This document shows, in pieces, positions 26,201 through 35,091 of a stretch of 64,000 bases of DNA (the first letter of the stretch is position 1; every line of letters starts with the position of its first letter). The notes beneath the pieces were generated by a model. That model did not search any database, was not told the DNA's origin, and worked only from the letters and a program-made list of their open reading frames with translations. Origin of the DNA: Plantactinospora endophytica (GTDB taxonomy: Bacteria; Actinomycetota; Actinomycetes; Mycobacteriales; Micromonosporaceae). The translations under genes and the position numbers were made by a program. The stretch is from contig NZ_BONW01000016.1 in assembly GCF_016862915.1 (NCBI RefSeq), positions 1-64,000 of the forward strand, read 5' to 3'.

Positions 26201-27493
26201 ATGGACCGCGACGAGTTGACGAACGAGGGTGCCTACGACCGGCTGCGGCTCCGGCAGTGGTTGCGCGGCGAGGCCCGGAGCGACGGACTGTCCCGCCGCG
26301 ACATGCTCCGGGTGGCGGCCGGTGTCGGACTGCCGCTGATGGCGTCGCCGGTGCTGTCCGCGACGGCGGCGTCCGCCGCACCGGCCGGCCCCGCGTCGAC
26401 GGCGGCCGGGCCGGTTCTGAAGCCGCTGCCGCCCGAGCTGTTCCAGGTGCACGGCACCAACGCCGAGACGCGCTGGGACGCGCTGCACGGCCAGGGGTAC
26501 CTGGTGCCGATCGACCGGTTCTTCGTCCGCAACCACACCCAGACCCCGGTACTCGACCCGGTGACCTGGCGGCTGCGGCTCTACGGCACCGGACTGGCCG
26601 GGACGCCGACGGCGGAGAACCCGGTCGAGTTCGACCTCCGGCAGTTGCGCGCCCTTCCGGCCCGTACGCTGACCGCCTTCGTGGAGTGTGCGGGCAACGG
26701 TCGCAGCTTCTTCACCAGTCAGCAGGGCCAGCAGGTGTCCGGTACGGCCTGGAAGCTGGGTGCGGTCGGGGTGGCCCGCTGGCGCGGAGTGCCGCTCTCC
26801 ACCGTGCTGCGTCTGGCCGGGCTGACCCGGGCGGCGGTCGACGTCATGCCGCAGGGGCTGGACCCGGACTTCGTCAGCGGCGGCGTGAACCTCGGTCCGG
26901 TACGCCGCCCGCTGCCGGTGGCCAAGGCGCTCCGTGACGTGCTGCTGGCGTACGAGATGAACGGCGAGCCGCTGCCGCCGGACCACGGAGCCCCGGTCCG
27001 CCTCGTGGTGCCGTCCTGGATCGGCATCTCGTCGATCAAATGGGTCGGCCCGATCGAGGTCTCCGCCAGCCCGCTCTTCTCGCCGTGGAACACCCAGTTC
27101 TACCGCCTGATCGGGCCGGACTATCCGGCGGAGGGCACACTGGTCGGTGCACAGGTGGTGAAGAGCGCCTTCGAGCTGGCCTGGGACGCGTCGCTCGCGG
27201 CGGGCCGCCGGCACGTGCTGCGCGGCCGGTCCTGGTCGGCGAACGGGCCGGTCCGGCACGTCGAGGTGAGCACCGACGGTTCCTCGTGGCGCCGCGCCCG
27301 GCTGGTCGGCCGTACCGTCGACCAGGGCTGGCAGCAGTGGGAGATCTCCTGGAAGCCGCCGGCCTCCGGGACGTACGCGCTGCGGGCGCGGGCCACCGAC
27401 GTCACCGGGGCGACCCAGCCGGACACGGTGCCGCACAACACCCAGGGCTATCTGTTCGGGGCCGTCGTCCGGCACCCCGTCACCGTGGCCTGA
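26201..27493 (+). CDS. TAT-exported sulfite-oxidase-family molybdoenzyme
   Basis: A 430-residue molybdopterin oxidoreductase. Around residues 31-36 is a twin-arginine signal (SRRDMLR followed by an Ala/Val-rich stretch), so it folds with its cofactor before export. The Mo ligand Cys163 sits in FVECAGNGRSFF. The SUOX-fold core spans about 80-300 and the Mo-co dimerisation domain 310-420 (GRSWSANGPVRHVEVSTDG). Sulfite to sulfate oxidation fits the neighbouring sulfate genes, but other members act on different substrates. ATG with GAGGAGGAAGG upstream. Confidence 0.88.
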   Translation: MDRDELTNEGAYDRLRLRQWLRGEARSDGLSRRDMLRVAAGVGLPLMASPVLSATAASAAPAGPASTAAGPVLKPLPPELFQVHGTNAETRWDALHGQGYLVPIDRFFVRNHTQTPVLDPVTWRLRLYGTGLAGTPTAENPVEFDLRQLRALPARTLTAFVECAGNGRSFFTSQQGQQVSGTAWKLGAVGVARWRGVPLSTVLRLAGLTRAAVDVMPQGLDPDFVSGGVNLGPVRRPLPVAKALRDVLLAYEMNGEPLPPDHGAPVRLVVPSWIGISSIKWVGPIEVSASPLFSPWNTQFYRLIGPDYPAEGTLVGAQVVKSAFELAWDASLAAGRRHVLRGRSWSANGPVRHVEVSTDGSSWRRARLVGRTVDQGWQQWEISWKPPASGTYALRARATDVTGATQPDTVPHNTQGYLFGAVVRHPVTVA

Positions 27494-27619
27494 CCGCTCG
27501 ACGGCGGCGGGGCGGACGGGTCCGCGCGAAGGCACGGAGCCGGTCGACCAAGCGGTCACACCCACTGCCGCCGACGATCGGCTCGGCATCGGTGAACCGG
27601 CCCGCCGTGCCCACCGTCG

Positions 27620-28585
27620 TCAGCCGAGGGTTACCTCGTCCGGGTTCCGGTCGGGGCGCAGTCCGCGCCAGGAGGAGTGTCGCAGCCGGCCGTCCGGCGT
27701 GACGGTGCGGTAGACCACCTCGCCGACCAGCACCGGTTCGACCCAGCGGGCGCCTCGGGCCTCCGACGCGGGGACCGGCGTGGCGAACGGCGACGTCTCC
27801 CGGGCCAGTGCCGGGAACCGCCGGTCCAGGTCGTGCAGCATCCCGGTGGTGAACCCGGTGCCGACCCCGCCGACGTACGCCAGTCCGCCGTTCCGTCGGT
27901 GCACGCCGAGCAGCAGGGAGCCGACGGTACCGGCCCGGCGGCCCGCGCCCGGCCGCCACCCGCCGACGAGCACCTCGGTGGTCTGGATCAGCGCGGTCTT
28001 GCGCCAGTCCGGCGAGCGTCGACCCGGCTGGTACCGGGAGTCCACCCGTTTGGAGACCACCCCTTCGAGGCCCTGCTCCCGGGCGGCGCGCATGACGCTG
28101 TCCGGGTCCCGGTCGAAGACGGGGGACTCTGTTACACGCGGATGGTCGAGTCCCAGTTCCCGCAGCGCGTCCCGCCGGACGGACCAGGGCCGGTCCAGCA
28201 GCGGCCGGTCCAGGCGGGGCAGGTCGAACAGCACGTACCGCACCGGGGTCGAGGCGACCAGGGCCGGGCTCGGCGCGACCACGTGCATCCGGCGTTGCAG
28301 CGCGGAGAAGCTCGGCGCGCCGCGCTCGTCCAGGGTGACCAGTTCGCCGTCGAGGACGACGTCCCGCCCCGGCAGCAGCGACGGCAGCACGTCCAGCTCC
28401 GGATAGCTGCCGGTGATGTCCTTGTCGTTGCGGGAGAGCAGCCGGAACCGGCCACTCCGGCTCAGGTACCCGAGTGCCCGTACCCCGTCCCACTTGAACT
28501 CGTACGCCCAACCCGGCTCCGCAGGCAGGTCACCCGCCACCGCCAGCATCGGTCGGATCAGGGTCGGCGAGCCGGTACCCCGCAT
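27620..28585 (-). CDS. ATP-dependent DNA ligase, LigD ligase-domain type
   Basis: A 321-residue ligase matching the ligase module of LigD, the end-joining enzyme, without polymerase or phosphoesterase domains. The adenylated lysine is in YEFKWDGVRAL (motif I). Motif III is VRYVLFDLP, motif IV EGVVSKR and motif V in DWRKTAL; an OB-fold domain follows (EVLVGGWRPGAG). Such stand-alone ligases work in non-homologous end joining or repair. ATG 28585 is chosen because MRGTG...LIRPML is the usual start. No Ku gene is in the window. Confidence 0.88.
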   Translation of the reverse strand: MRGTGSPTLIRPMLAVAGDLPAEPGWAYEFKWDGVRALGYLSRSGRFRLLSRNDKDITGSYPELDVLPSLLPGRDVVLDGELVTLDERGAPSFSALQRRMHVVAPSPALVASTPVRYVLFDLPRLDRPLLDRPWSVRRDALRELGLDHPRVTESPVFDRDPDSVMRAAREQGLEGVVSKRVDSRYQPGRRSPDWRKTALIQTTEVLVGGWRPGAGRRAGTVGSLLLGVHRRNGGLAYVGGVGTGFTTGMLHDLDRRFPALARETSPFATPVPASEARGARWVEPVLVGEVVYRTVTPDGRLRHSSWRGLRPDRNPDEVTLG

Positions 28586-28701
28586 ACGCCGAGCCTGCCG
28601 CACCGGCCGACGCGTTGCCGGCGGAACGGGAAAGCCGCACCCCCGGCTGCCCGTCCCCGACGCCGACTCCCTGCCGTTTCCGACGCTCTGCGCGGCGCGG
28701 T

Positions 28702-28730
28702 TTGACACGAGGCGCGGTACGGTGCATATT
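28702..28730 (+). promoter_or_regulatory. Promoter of the ArsR/SRPBCC/DHFR-like operon
   Basis: TTGACA (28702-28707), 17-bp spacer, CATATT (28725-28730): a near-consensus vegetative promoter. The perfect palindrome GTTAATTAAC (28741-28750) lies just after the predicted start, where an ArsR repressor could bind and autoregulate. Confidence 0.65.
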
Positions 28731-28740
28731 CAACGAGTAC

Positions 28741-28750
28741 GTTAATTAAC
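28741..28750. promoter_or_regulatory. Palindrome, possible ArsR operator
   Basis: GTTAATTAAC is a perfect 10-bp palindrome, very AT-rich for this genome. It sits between the -10 element and the arsR-like start. Confidence 0.45.
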
Positions 28751-28772
28751 CGAGCTGTTGAGGAAGGCGGAT

Positions 28773-29114
28773 GTGGTGGACCGGCTGAGCGAGGTGTTCA
28801 GCGCCCTCGCCGACCCGACCCGGCGGGCGATCCTGGCCCGGCTGGCCGACGGCGAGGCGACGGTCAACCAGCTCGCCGAGCCGTTCCCGATCAGCCTCCA
28901 GGCCGTTTCCCGGCACCTGAAGGTGCTGGAACGGGCGGGACTGATCACCCGGGGCCGGGCGGCGCAGTGGCGGCCGTGCCGGCTCGACGCCGAGCCGTTG
29001 CGCGAGGTCGCCGACTGGGTCACCGAATACCGGCGCTTCTGGGAGCAGCGCTACGACGGGCTCGACGGATATCTGCGACAGCTCCAGCAGGACGGGACGC
29101 GACCGGAGGAGTGA
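28773..29114 (+). CDS. ArsR-family winged-helix regulator
   Basis: A 113-residue ArsR/SmtB-type regulator: LSEVFSALADPTRRAILARLADGEATV (split by the usual turn), recognition helix ISLQAVSRHLKVLERAGLI and the wing RAAQWRPCRL. The metal-binding CxC of ArsR is absent. This subtype is nearly always followed by an SRPBCC/AHSA1 gene, as here, and represses it. GTG 28773 follows GAGGAAGG by 5 nt; GTG 28776 or TTG 28758 are alternatives. Confidence 0.88.
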   Translation: MVDRLSEVFSALADPTRRAILARLADGEATVNQLAEPFPISLQAVSRHLKVLERAGLITRGRAAQWRPCRLDAEPLREVADWVTEYRRFWEQRYDGLDGYLRQLQQDGTRPEE

Positions 29115-29115
29115 G

Positions 29116-29583
29116 ATGGGCGACGAACTGACGGTGACCCTGCCGTCCGACCTGGAGGTCAGGATGGTGCGGGTCTTCGACGCACCGCGCGACCTCGTCT
29201 TCGAGGCGCACACGAAGTGCGAGCACCTCAAGCACTGGTGGGGCCGGGGCAACCCGCTCGACTGCGAACTCGACTTCCGACCGGGCGGCGGCTACCGCTT
29301 CGTCGAGCACGCGCCGGACGGCCAGCAGTACGCGTTCCGGGGCGAGTACCTGGAGATCCGGGCACCCGAGCGGATCGTGCAGACGTTCGAGTTCGAGGGC
29401 ATGCCCGGCCAGGTCTGCGTGGAGACGCTGGAGCTGACGGAGCAGGACGGCAGGACCACGGTCACCAGCGTCACCCGGTTCGACACCAGGCAACAGCGGG
29501 ACGGGATGGTCGCCTCCGGCATGCAGGACGGCGCCCGAGAGTCGTACGAGGCTCTGGTGGCGTACCTGGCGGGGCGGGGATGA
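29116..29583 (+). CDS. SRPBCC/AHSA1-domain protein
   Basis: A 155-residue START-like (AHSA1) protein with a hydrophobic cavity fold: VRMVRVFDAPRDLVFEA (written here without the leading residues), KHWWGRGNPLDCELDF, PGGGYRFVEH and the C-terminal helix. Function is usually small-molecule binding or stress related. ATG one base after the arsR stop, with GGAGGAG upstream, so it is in the same operon. Confidence 0.87.
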   Translation: MGDELTVTLPSDLEVRMVRVFDAPRDLVFEAHTKCEHLKHWWGRGNPLDCELDFRPGGGYRFVEHAPDGQQYAFRGEYLEIRAPERIVQTFEFEGMPGQVCVETLELTEQDGRTTVTSVTRFDTRQQRDGMVASGMQDGARESYEALVAYLAGRG

Positions 29584-30155
29584 GCCCGGTGCGGGAACTG
29601 ACGGTGGACCTGTTCAGTACCGTCGACGGCTGGCTCCGGGGACGGGACTCGCCCGCCTACTTCGGCTACGACGGCCCGGAGCTACAGTCCTGGATCGACG
29701 AGCAGGTGGCCCACCCGCACGTGATGTTGATGGGCGCCAACACCTACCGGGCGATGGCGGAGATCGTCGCCGGGGGAGGCGACCCGAGGTCCGGGCGGAT
29801 GGACGAGCTGCCCAAGGTCGTCTTCTCGAAGTCGTTGCGACCGCCGCTGAGCTGGCACAACACCTCGCTGGTGGCCGAGGACGCCGCAGTTGCCGTACCC
29901 GCGATGAAGAACGAGCCCGGCGATCCGCTGCGGGTGATCGGCAGCCTGGCGCTGACCCGCAGCCTGTTCCGGCTCGGCCTGGTGGACCGGCTGCGCCTGA
30001 TCGTGTTCCCGCAGGTGCTGGGGGAGAGCGGGGTGGAGCGGATGCTGGTGGGCGTGCCCGACGTCAACCTGCGGCTGGTCTCCGCCGACGTGCTCGACGA
30101 GCGGCTCGTCCTGCTGGACTACCGGCTCGACCCGTCCGCGACGGCGCCTCGGTAG
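29580..30155 (+). CDS. DHFR/RibD-C-fold reductase family protein
   Basis: A 191-residue protein of the dihydrofolate-reductase-like/RibD C-terminal family. VRELTVDLFSTVDGWLRG is the N-terminal strand, HVMLMGANTYRAMAEIV the nucleotide-binding region, and RVIGSLALTRSLFRLGLVD plus LIVFPQVLGES are typical. Probably NADPH-dependent, substrate unknown. ATG overlaps the SRPBCC stop (ATGA), making it third in the operon. Confidence 0.87.
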   Translation: MSPVRELTVDLFSTVDGWLRGRDSPAYFGYDGPELQSWIDEQVAHPHVMLMGANTYRAMAEIVAGGGDPRSGRMDELPKVVFSKSLRPPLSWHNTSLVAEDAAVAVPAMKNEPGDPLRVIGSLALTRSLFRLGLVDRLRLIVFPQVLGESGVERMLVGVPDVNLRLVSADVLDERLVLLDYRLDPSATAPR

Positions 30156-30284
30156 GCGCGGTTCCCTCCGCTGGACGACGGCGACAGGCACCGGCTCGCC
30201 GTGGACGACGCGAGTTCCGAGATTGTCTTCGGTGTCGCCGGATCGGGGTGCGGCTCGGGCAGCCGTGACCGTCGGGCCGGTGAC

Positions 30285-31490
30285 CTACCAGGCCACCGGC
30301 AGGGCGGCCACCCCGCGTACCAGCATCCCGGTTTTCCACCGGAGCTCCGCCTCCGGCGCCGCGAGCCGGAGGCCGGGCAGCCGCCGGACCAGCGTCTCCA
30401 GCGCCACCTGGAGTTCCATTCGGGCGAGCTGGGCGCCGAAGCAGTGGTGGATGCCGTGCCCGAAGCCGAGCTGCGGGTTGCTCCGGCGGTGGAAGTCGAG
30501 CCGGTCCGGCTCCGGGAAGACCCGCTCGTCCCGGTTCGCCGACGAGAGCGAGACCACCACCGCCTCGCCGGCCCGGACCAGCACCCCGCCCAGTGTTACG
30601 TCCTCGGTGGCGTAGCGGGCGAAGACGGTACCCGCCACCAGCGGGACGAAGCGCATCAGCTCCTCCACCGCGGCCGGTACCAGCGTCGGGTCGTCGCACA
30701 GTCGCCGGTAGGCGTCCGCCTCGGTCAGCAGGACGTACACGAAGTTGGGGATCTGGGTGACGGTGGTCTCGTGTCCGGCGGCGAGCAGCCCGGCGGCGAG
30801 GTCGACCAGCTCGTACTCGCTCAGCCGGTCGTGCTCGTCCCGGGCCCGGACCATGGCGCTGATCAGGTCGTCGGCCGGTGCGGCCCGGCGCTTCGCCACC
30901 AGGTCCGCCATGTACTCCATCAGCGCGCCCAGGTACTCCTCGATCTGCTCGCCGCTCAGCGACGTGCTGGAGACCACCGCCTCGGACCAGATCCGGAACC
31001 TGTCGTGGTCGGCGAACGGCACCCCGAGCATCTCGCAGATCACCCGCACCGGCATCGGTACCCCGAAGTGCTCCACCAGGTCGGCCGGCGCGCCCTGCCG
31101 GCACAGGTCGTCGACCAGCTCGTCGGCGATCTCGGCGGTGCGCGGGCGCAGCGACTCGATGCCGCGCGCGGTGAACGCCTTGGCGACGAAGCGGCGCAGC
31201 CGGGTGTGTTCCGGCGGGTCCAGGTTGAGGGTGCCGGCGTTCGGCGGGTGCGGCATCATCCGGGGCTCGTCGTGCCCGCCGGCCGCGGCCCGGCTGAACC
31301 GGGGATCGCTGAGCACCAGCCGGACGTCCTCGTGCCGGGTGGCGAGCCAGGCTTCCTCGCCGCCGTAGGGCAGCCGGACCCGGCTCACCGGCTCGGTCGC
31401 CCGCAGCCGCGCGTACGCGGGGTCGAGGCGGAGCCCGTCGAACGGGCTGAACGGGTAGGCGCGGGCGGGGGGCCGCTCGGTGGTGGTCAC
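30285..31490 (-). CDS. Cytochrome P450 A (diterpenoid cluster)
   Basis: A 401-residue soluble P450 of the bacterial class I type. The I-helix is LAAGHETTVTQ (near 236-246), the K-helix ExxR is EELMR (276-280) and the heme loop is FGHGIHHCFG with Cys350. Length and sequence style resemble CYP105/107 macrolide or terpenoid hydroxylases. GTG 31490 has GGAGG 5 nt upstream. Last gene of the four-gene run P450 B - glycosyltransferase - N-methyltransferase - P450 A, all overlapping by 4 bp. Expected role: oxidative tailoring of the diterpene or glycoside. Redox partners are not in the window. Confidence 0.92.
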   Translation of the reverse strand: MTTTERPPARAYPFSPFDGLRLDPAYARLRATEPVSRVRLPYGGEEAWLATRHEDVRLVLSDPRFSRAAAGGHDEPRMMPHPPNAGTLNLDPPEHTRLRRFVAKAFTARGIESLRPRTAEIADELVDDLCRQGAPADLVEHFGVPMPVRVICEMLGVPFADHDRFRIWSEAVVSSTSLSGEQIEEYLGALMEYMADLVAKRRAAPADDLISAMVRARDEHDRLSEYELVDLAAGLLAAGHETTVTQIPNFVYVLLTEADAYRRLCDDPTLVPAAVEELMRFVPLVAGTVFARYATEDVTLGGVLVRAGEAVVVSLSSANRDERVFPEPDRLDFHRRSNPQLGFGHGIHHCFGAQLARMELQVALETLVRRLPGLRLAAPEAELRWKTGMLVRGVAALPVAW

Positions 31491-32254
31491 GATGTCCTCC
31501 CTGGGCTGCTGCCGACGAACAGGCCCCGACCGCCGGGGCCACCGGGCAGGTACTCCGCGACGCACCCGGCGGCGTCGAACGCCGTCAGGTACTCCTCGCG
31601 GCTGAACAGGGTGTTGCGGTGGCTCTCGGCGACGTGCCGGATCCCGGCGGAGTCGGCGAGCAGGTAGTGGATGTCCATCCGGACGGCCCGCCCGGTTCGG
31701 CGGGAGTGCGAGACCCGGGCGAGGGTACGGGCACCATCCCGGAGCACGTCGCCGGCGACGTACCCGTCGCGGAAGTCCTCCGGGAACCACAGCGGCTCGA
31801 CCACCAGCACGCCGCCGGGGTCGAGGTGCCGGGCCATCGCGGCGACCGCCGCCGCCAGCTCCTCCGGGGAGTCGAGGTAGCCGACGCTGCTGAACAGGCA
31901 GGTGACCACACCGAAGGTGCGCCCGAGCGCCAGTTCGCACATGTCACCGAACCACACCGGTACGCCGGGCAGCTTGGCCCGGGCGACGTCCAGCATGGCC
32001 GGTGACCGGTCGACCCCGGCCACCTCGGCGAAGTGGGCCCGGAACCGGGCCAGGTGCTCGCCCGTACCGCAGGCGACGTCGAGCAGCGAACCGGCGTCGG
32101 GACGCCGCTGCCGGACCAGCCGGGTCACCCAGTCCGCCTCGGCCGCGTAGTCCTTGCCCCGCAACCGGTACGTCAGGTCGTAGATCTCGGCGAACTCGGC
32201 GCCGAACACGTCGTCCGCGCCGGCCGTCAGGGGATGTCGGCTGTCCGTGCTCAT
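31487..32254 (-). CDS. Aminodeoxysugar N,N-dimethyltransferase (DesVI/TylM1-like)
   Basis: A 255-residue SAM methyltransferase. SAM motif LLDVACGTGEHLARF is near 57-71. The whole sequence style matches the sugar N,N-dimethyltransferases DesVI and TylM1: FAEIYDLTYRLRGKDY at the start, VTCLFSSVGYL, VVEPLWFPEDFRDGYVAGDV and the C-terminal YLPGGPGGRGLFVG. Those enzymes dimethylate the amino group of a dTDP-amino-deoxyhexose. ATG and TGA overlap the neighbouring genes by 4 bp. With the DesI-like aminotransferase in the same cluster it points to a dimethylamino sugar; which carbon carries the nitrogen is inferred from the aminotransferase. Confidence 0.87.
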   Translation of the reverse strand: MSTDSRHPLTAGADDVFGAEFAEIYDLTYRLRGKDYAAEADWVTRLVRQRRPDAGSLLDVACGTGEHLARFRAHFAEVAGVDRSPAMLDVARAKLPGVPVWFGDMCELALGRTFGVVTCLFSSVGYLDSPEELAAAVAAMARHLDPGGVLVVEPLWFPEDFRDGYVAGDVLRDGARTLARVSHSRRTGRAVRMDIHYLLADSAGIRHVAESHRNTLFSREEYLTAFDAAGCVAEYLPGGPGGRGLFVGSSPGRTS

Positions 32255-33537
32255 CGTTGCGCGTACACCTTCTCCAGTACGGCGACCGCGTCGGCGGCCC
32301 CGGTCTCGGCCCGGACCAGGGCGCCGAGCCGGGCCGCCCGGTCGGCCATCCCGACGTCGTCGTACGCCGTCCGGATCGCCCCGGCCAGCCGGTCGGCGCG
32401 CAGCGCGGGGGCCGGCACGGGCGGCGGGGCGACGCCGAGCGCGTGCATCCGGCGGGCCCAGAACGGCTGGTCGCCGACGGCCGGGCAGACCACCTGCGGC
32501 CGGCCGGCGGCGGCTGCCGTCCAGGTGGTGCCGCCGGCGTGGTGCACCACCACCGACATCCGGGGCAATAGCCAGTCGTGCGGGGCGGAGTCGATGGCCA
32601 GCACGCTCTCCGGCAGCGCGGTGCCGGGGGCGAGGCCACCCCAGCCGGTGGCCAGCACCGCCCGCACCCCGGCCCGGTCGAGCGCGGCCAGCACCTCGCG
32701 GGCGGTACCGGCCGGGTCGTAGCCGACGACGCTGCCGAAACCCACGTAGACCGGGGGCGGGCCGGCGGCGACGAACTCGGCCAGCCGGGGCGGCGGCGCC
32801 CAGCCGGGCTCGGTCGGCAGGTACCAGTAGCCGGTGGTGTGCACCGTCGGCGGCCAGTCCGCCGGTGGCGGCAGGACGTGCCGGCTGACCTGGTTGAGCA
32901 CCGGGGTGGGCCGGCCGTCGGGGCGGCGCAGCGGGTCGTACCGGTGCCGGCGCCGGGGCAGGCCGAGGGTTTCGGCCCGCCACCTGTCGACGCCGAGGCC
33001 GGCGAGCCGGAGCTGGCCGCGTACGAAGGCGAGGTGGGTGAGCCGGTTGGCCGAGGCGGGCAGCCAGCTCGGCGCCAGGAGCAGCGGGTTGGCGAACTCG
33101 CGGGTGGGCACGTAGAGCGGGTCGAGCGCGGCGACCACCGCCGGGATGCCGAGCCGTTCGGCGAGGTGCGGGCCGGCGATCGCCACCGGGGAGTGCACCA
33201 GCAGTTCCGCGCCGCTGTCCCGGGCCGCCGCCCAGGCGCCGTCGAGGAGCCGCCGCACCGCCGGGCGCATCCGGGCGACCAGATCGGTGTACGCCCGCAG
33301 CGAGCGCAGACCACCCCGGCCGTGTCCCGCCGCCTCCTGGATCTCCGGTGCCGACCAGAGCCGGAGTACTCCCTCGTCCAGCCCGGCGAACGGAATCCGG
33401 TGGCCTCGGGCCAGCGGTGCGAACGAGGCCGGGGCGGCGAGCAGCGGCTCGTGCCCGGCGACCCGCAGGGCGTGTCCGAGGGCGGCCATCGGCTGTACGT
33501 CGCCCCGGGTGCCGTAGGAGAGGACGAGGACCCTCAT
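32251..33537 (-). CDS. GT1-family glycosyltransferase
   Basis: A 428-residue GT-B glycosyltransferase of family 1, the type that decorates antibiotics and sterols. The N-terminus RVLVLSYGTRGDVQPMAALG binds acceptor; the C-terminal donor-site region reads VVVHHAGGTTWTAAAAGRPQV with the conserved His-Ala-Gly-Gly-Thr and the later DQPFWARRM. TRGDVQPM and VYVGFGSV are shared with sterol and glycopeptide glucosyltransferases. Expected to move the dimethylamino-deoxysugar from dTDP to an oxidised diterpene. Overlaps both neighbours by 4 bp; no separate activator protein (DesVIII type) is needed by this subtype as far as known. Confidence 0.88.
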   Translation of the reverse strand: MRVLVLSYGTRGDVQPMAALGHALRVAGHEPLLAAPASFAPLARGHRIPFAGLDEGVLRLWSAPEIQEAAGHGRGGLRSLRAYTDLVARMRPAVRRLLDGAWAAARDSGAELLVHSPVAIAGPHLAERLGIPAVVAALDPLYVPTREFANPLLLAPSWLPASANRLTHLAFVRGQLRLAGLGVDRWRAETLGLPRRRHRYDPLRRPDGRPTPVLNQVSRHVLPPPADWPPTVHTTGYWYLPTEPGWAPPPRLAEFVAAGPPPVYVGFGSVVGYDPAGTAREVLAALDRAGVRAVLATGWGGLAPGTALPESVLAIDSAPHDWLLPRMSVVVHHAGGTTWTAAAAGRPQVVCPAVGDQPFWARRMHALGVAPPPVPAPALRADRLAGAIRTAYDDVGMADRAARLGALVRAETGAADAVAVLEKVYAQR

Positions 33538-34886
33538 CCGCCGGCACCGCGCCGGGGCACCGCGACCATCGGCAGCGAGCTGGGGTAGACGGTGGCGGCG
33601 ACCGCCTCGGTCACCACGTGTCCCGGTCTCGGCTCCAGCCGCCACCGGGCGGCGATCGTGGTCAGCGCGATCATCGCCTCGGTCCAGCCGAACTCGTCGC
33701 CGATGCACTGCCGGTTGCCGGAGCCGAACGGGATGAACGCGTGCCGGGGGACCCGTCCGGCCCGCTCCGGCAGCCATCGGTCCGGGTCGAAGCGCAGCGG
33801 ATCGGGGAAGAGCGCCGGGTCGCGGTGCATCGTCAGCGGGCTGAGCACCACCTCGGCGCCGGCCGGCAGCCGTACGCCGCCGAGCGTCACCCCGGTCAGC
33901 GACCGGCGCATCACCAGCCACAGTGGATAGAGCCGGACCACCTCCTTGAGCACCCGGCCGGTGTATTCGAGTTTCGGCAGGTCGGCGAAGGTGAGCGGCT
34001 CGCCGCCGAGCACCTCGTCGGCCTCCCGGGCCAGCCGGTCGGCGATCTCCGGGTGCCGGCCGAGCCGGTAGAACGCCCAGGCCATGGTGTTGGCGGTGGT
34101 CTCGCTACCGGCCAGCATCACGGTGACCACCTCGTCGCTGACCTGCTCGTCGGTCATCGACTCGCCGGTCTCCCGGTCACGGCTGCGGATCAGCATGGAA
34201 AGCAGGTCGCCCCGGTCCACCCCGTCCGCCCGGTACGCCCGGATGACCTCGTCGATGACCCGGCGGATCCGGACGATCGCCGCCTCGAAGCGCCGGTTGC
34301 CCGGGGTGGGCAGCTTCTCCAGCAGCTCGATCGGGGCGAGCGTGCGTCGGGTGACGCCGTCCCGGACGATCGGGATGGAGCGCTTCACCTCGGCGACCGC
34401 CTCCGCGCCGATGTCGGAGGAGAAGAGGGTCCGGCCGATCAGGGCCAGCGCCACCTCGTGCATGGTCTCGTGCACCGAGAGCGCCTGGCCGGGGCGCCAC
34501 GACTCGGCGAGGTCGACCAGGTAGTCCCGCATGATGTCGGCGTAGTGCGCGATCTGCCGGTGGTGGAAGGCCGGTTGCATCAGCCGGCGCTGGCGCAGGT
34601 GGAACGTGCCGTTGGAGCTGACCAGGCCGTTGCCGACGATGGCGCGTACCTTGTCGAAGAAGGCGCCCTTGTCGTAGCGGCGGGCGTCGGTGACCAGCAC
34701 CTGGCGGACGAGTTCGGGATGGTTGACCACGTACGCCGGGCGGGGGCCGAGCTGGATCCGGACCACGTCGCCGAGGCCGCGTACCGACTGGAGGAACGCC
34801 AGGGGCCGGCGCCGGAGCTGCACCGCGTGGCCGAGCAGCGGTAGCCGGTCGGGTGCGACGGGCGCGGACGTGTTCGGGCTGCTCAC
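33534..34886 (-). CDS. Cytochrome P450 B, pentalenene-oxygenase-like
   Basis: A 450-residue P450 longer than the other two and more like the eukaryote-style bacterial group containing the pentalenene oxygenase PtlI (CYP183). The I-helix is MLAGSETTANTMAW, ExxR is in LKEVVRLYP, and the heme loop is FIPFGSGNRQCIGDEF. PtlI-type enzymes oxidise a methyl group of a terpene hydrocarbon in several steps, so this is the best candidate for making the first hydroxyl or carboxyl group on the diterpene (inference). GTG 34886 has GGAGG 7 nt upstream. First gene of the minus-strand run, divergent from the prenyl synthase. Confidence 0.9.
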   Translation of the reverse strand: MSSPNTSAPVAPDRLPLLGHAVQLRRRPLAFLQSVRGLGDVVRIQLGPRPAYVVNHPELVRQVLVTDARRYDKGAFFDKVRAIVGNGLVSSNGTFHLRQRRLMQPAFHHRQIAHYADIMRDYLVDLAESWRPGQALSVHETMHEVALALIGRTLFSSDIGAEAVAEVKRSIPIVRDGVTRRTLAPIELLEKLPTPGNRRFEAAIVRIRRVIDEVIRAYRADGVDRGDLLSMLIRSRDRETGESMTDEQVSDEVVTVMLAGSETTANTMAWAFYRLGRHPEIADRLAREADEVLGGEPLTFADLPKLEYTGRVLKEVVRLYPLWLVMRRSLTGVTLGGVRLPAGAEVVLSPLTMHRDPALFPDPLRFDPDRWLPERAGRVPRHAFIPFGSGNRQCIGDEFGWTEAMIALTTIAARWRLEPRPGHVVTEAVAATVYPSSLPMVAVPRRGAGG

Positions 34887-35091
34887 GATCGACCTCCCCG
34901 TGTGGACAGGGGCGTCCACGCCGCACCGGCGGCGACGACGGCGTGGCGGTTGATCACTGTCCGTCGCCACGATCTCACGGCTCGGAGCGAAATGCAATAT
35001 AGGTAAATCTATCGATGGATGGCTAGGCTTGACCCGTGGCCCGCCGTCGTGCCGCCCGCTGGGACGACCGGGACGGCACGGGGGGATGGCG
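34887..35091. promoter_or_regulatory. Divergent promoter region, P450 B / prenyl synthase
   Basis: A 205-bp gap with an AT-rich core (34988-35020, containing AATATAGGTAAATCTATC). TAGGCT at 35024-35029 could serve as a -10 for the + strand gene. No promoter is certain; the core loosely resembles the CATAT-type element at the other two cluster promoters. Confidence 0.4.

Noticed and set aside
27491-27558. TGACCGCT/AGCGGTCA inverted repeat as a terminator
   Set aside because: The arms are 52 bp apart, too far for an efficient hairpin; probably chance in GC-rich DNA.
27620-30155. Ligase and ArsR/SRPBCC/DHFR-like genes as part of the diterpenoid cluster
   Set aside because: Their families have no link to terpenoid or sugar biosynthesis, the operon has its own promoter, and it is a common stand-alone set.
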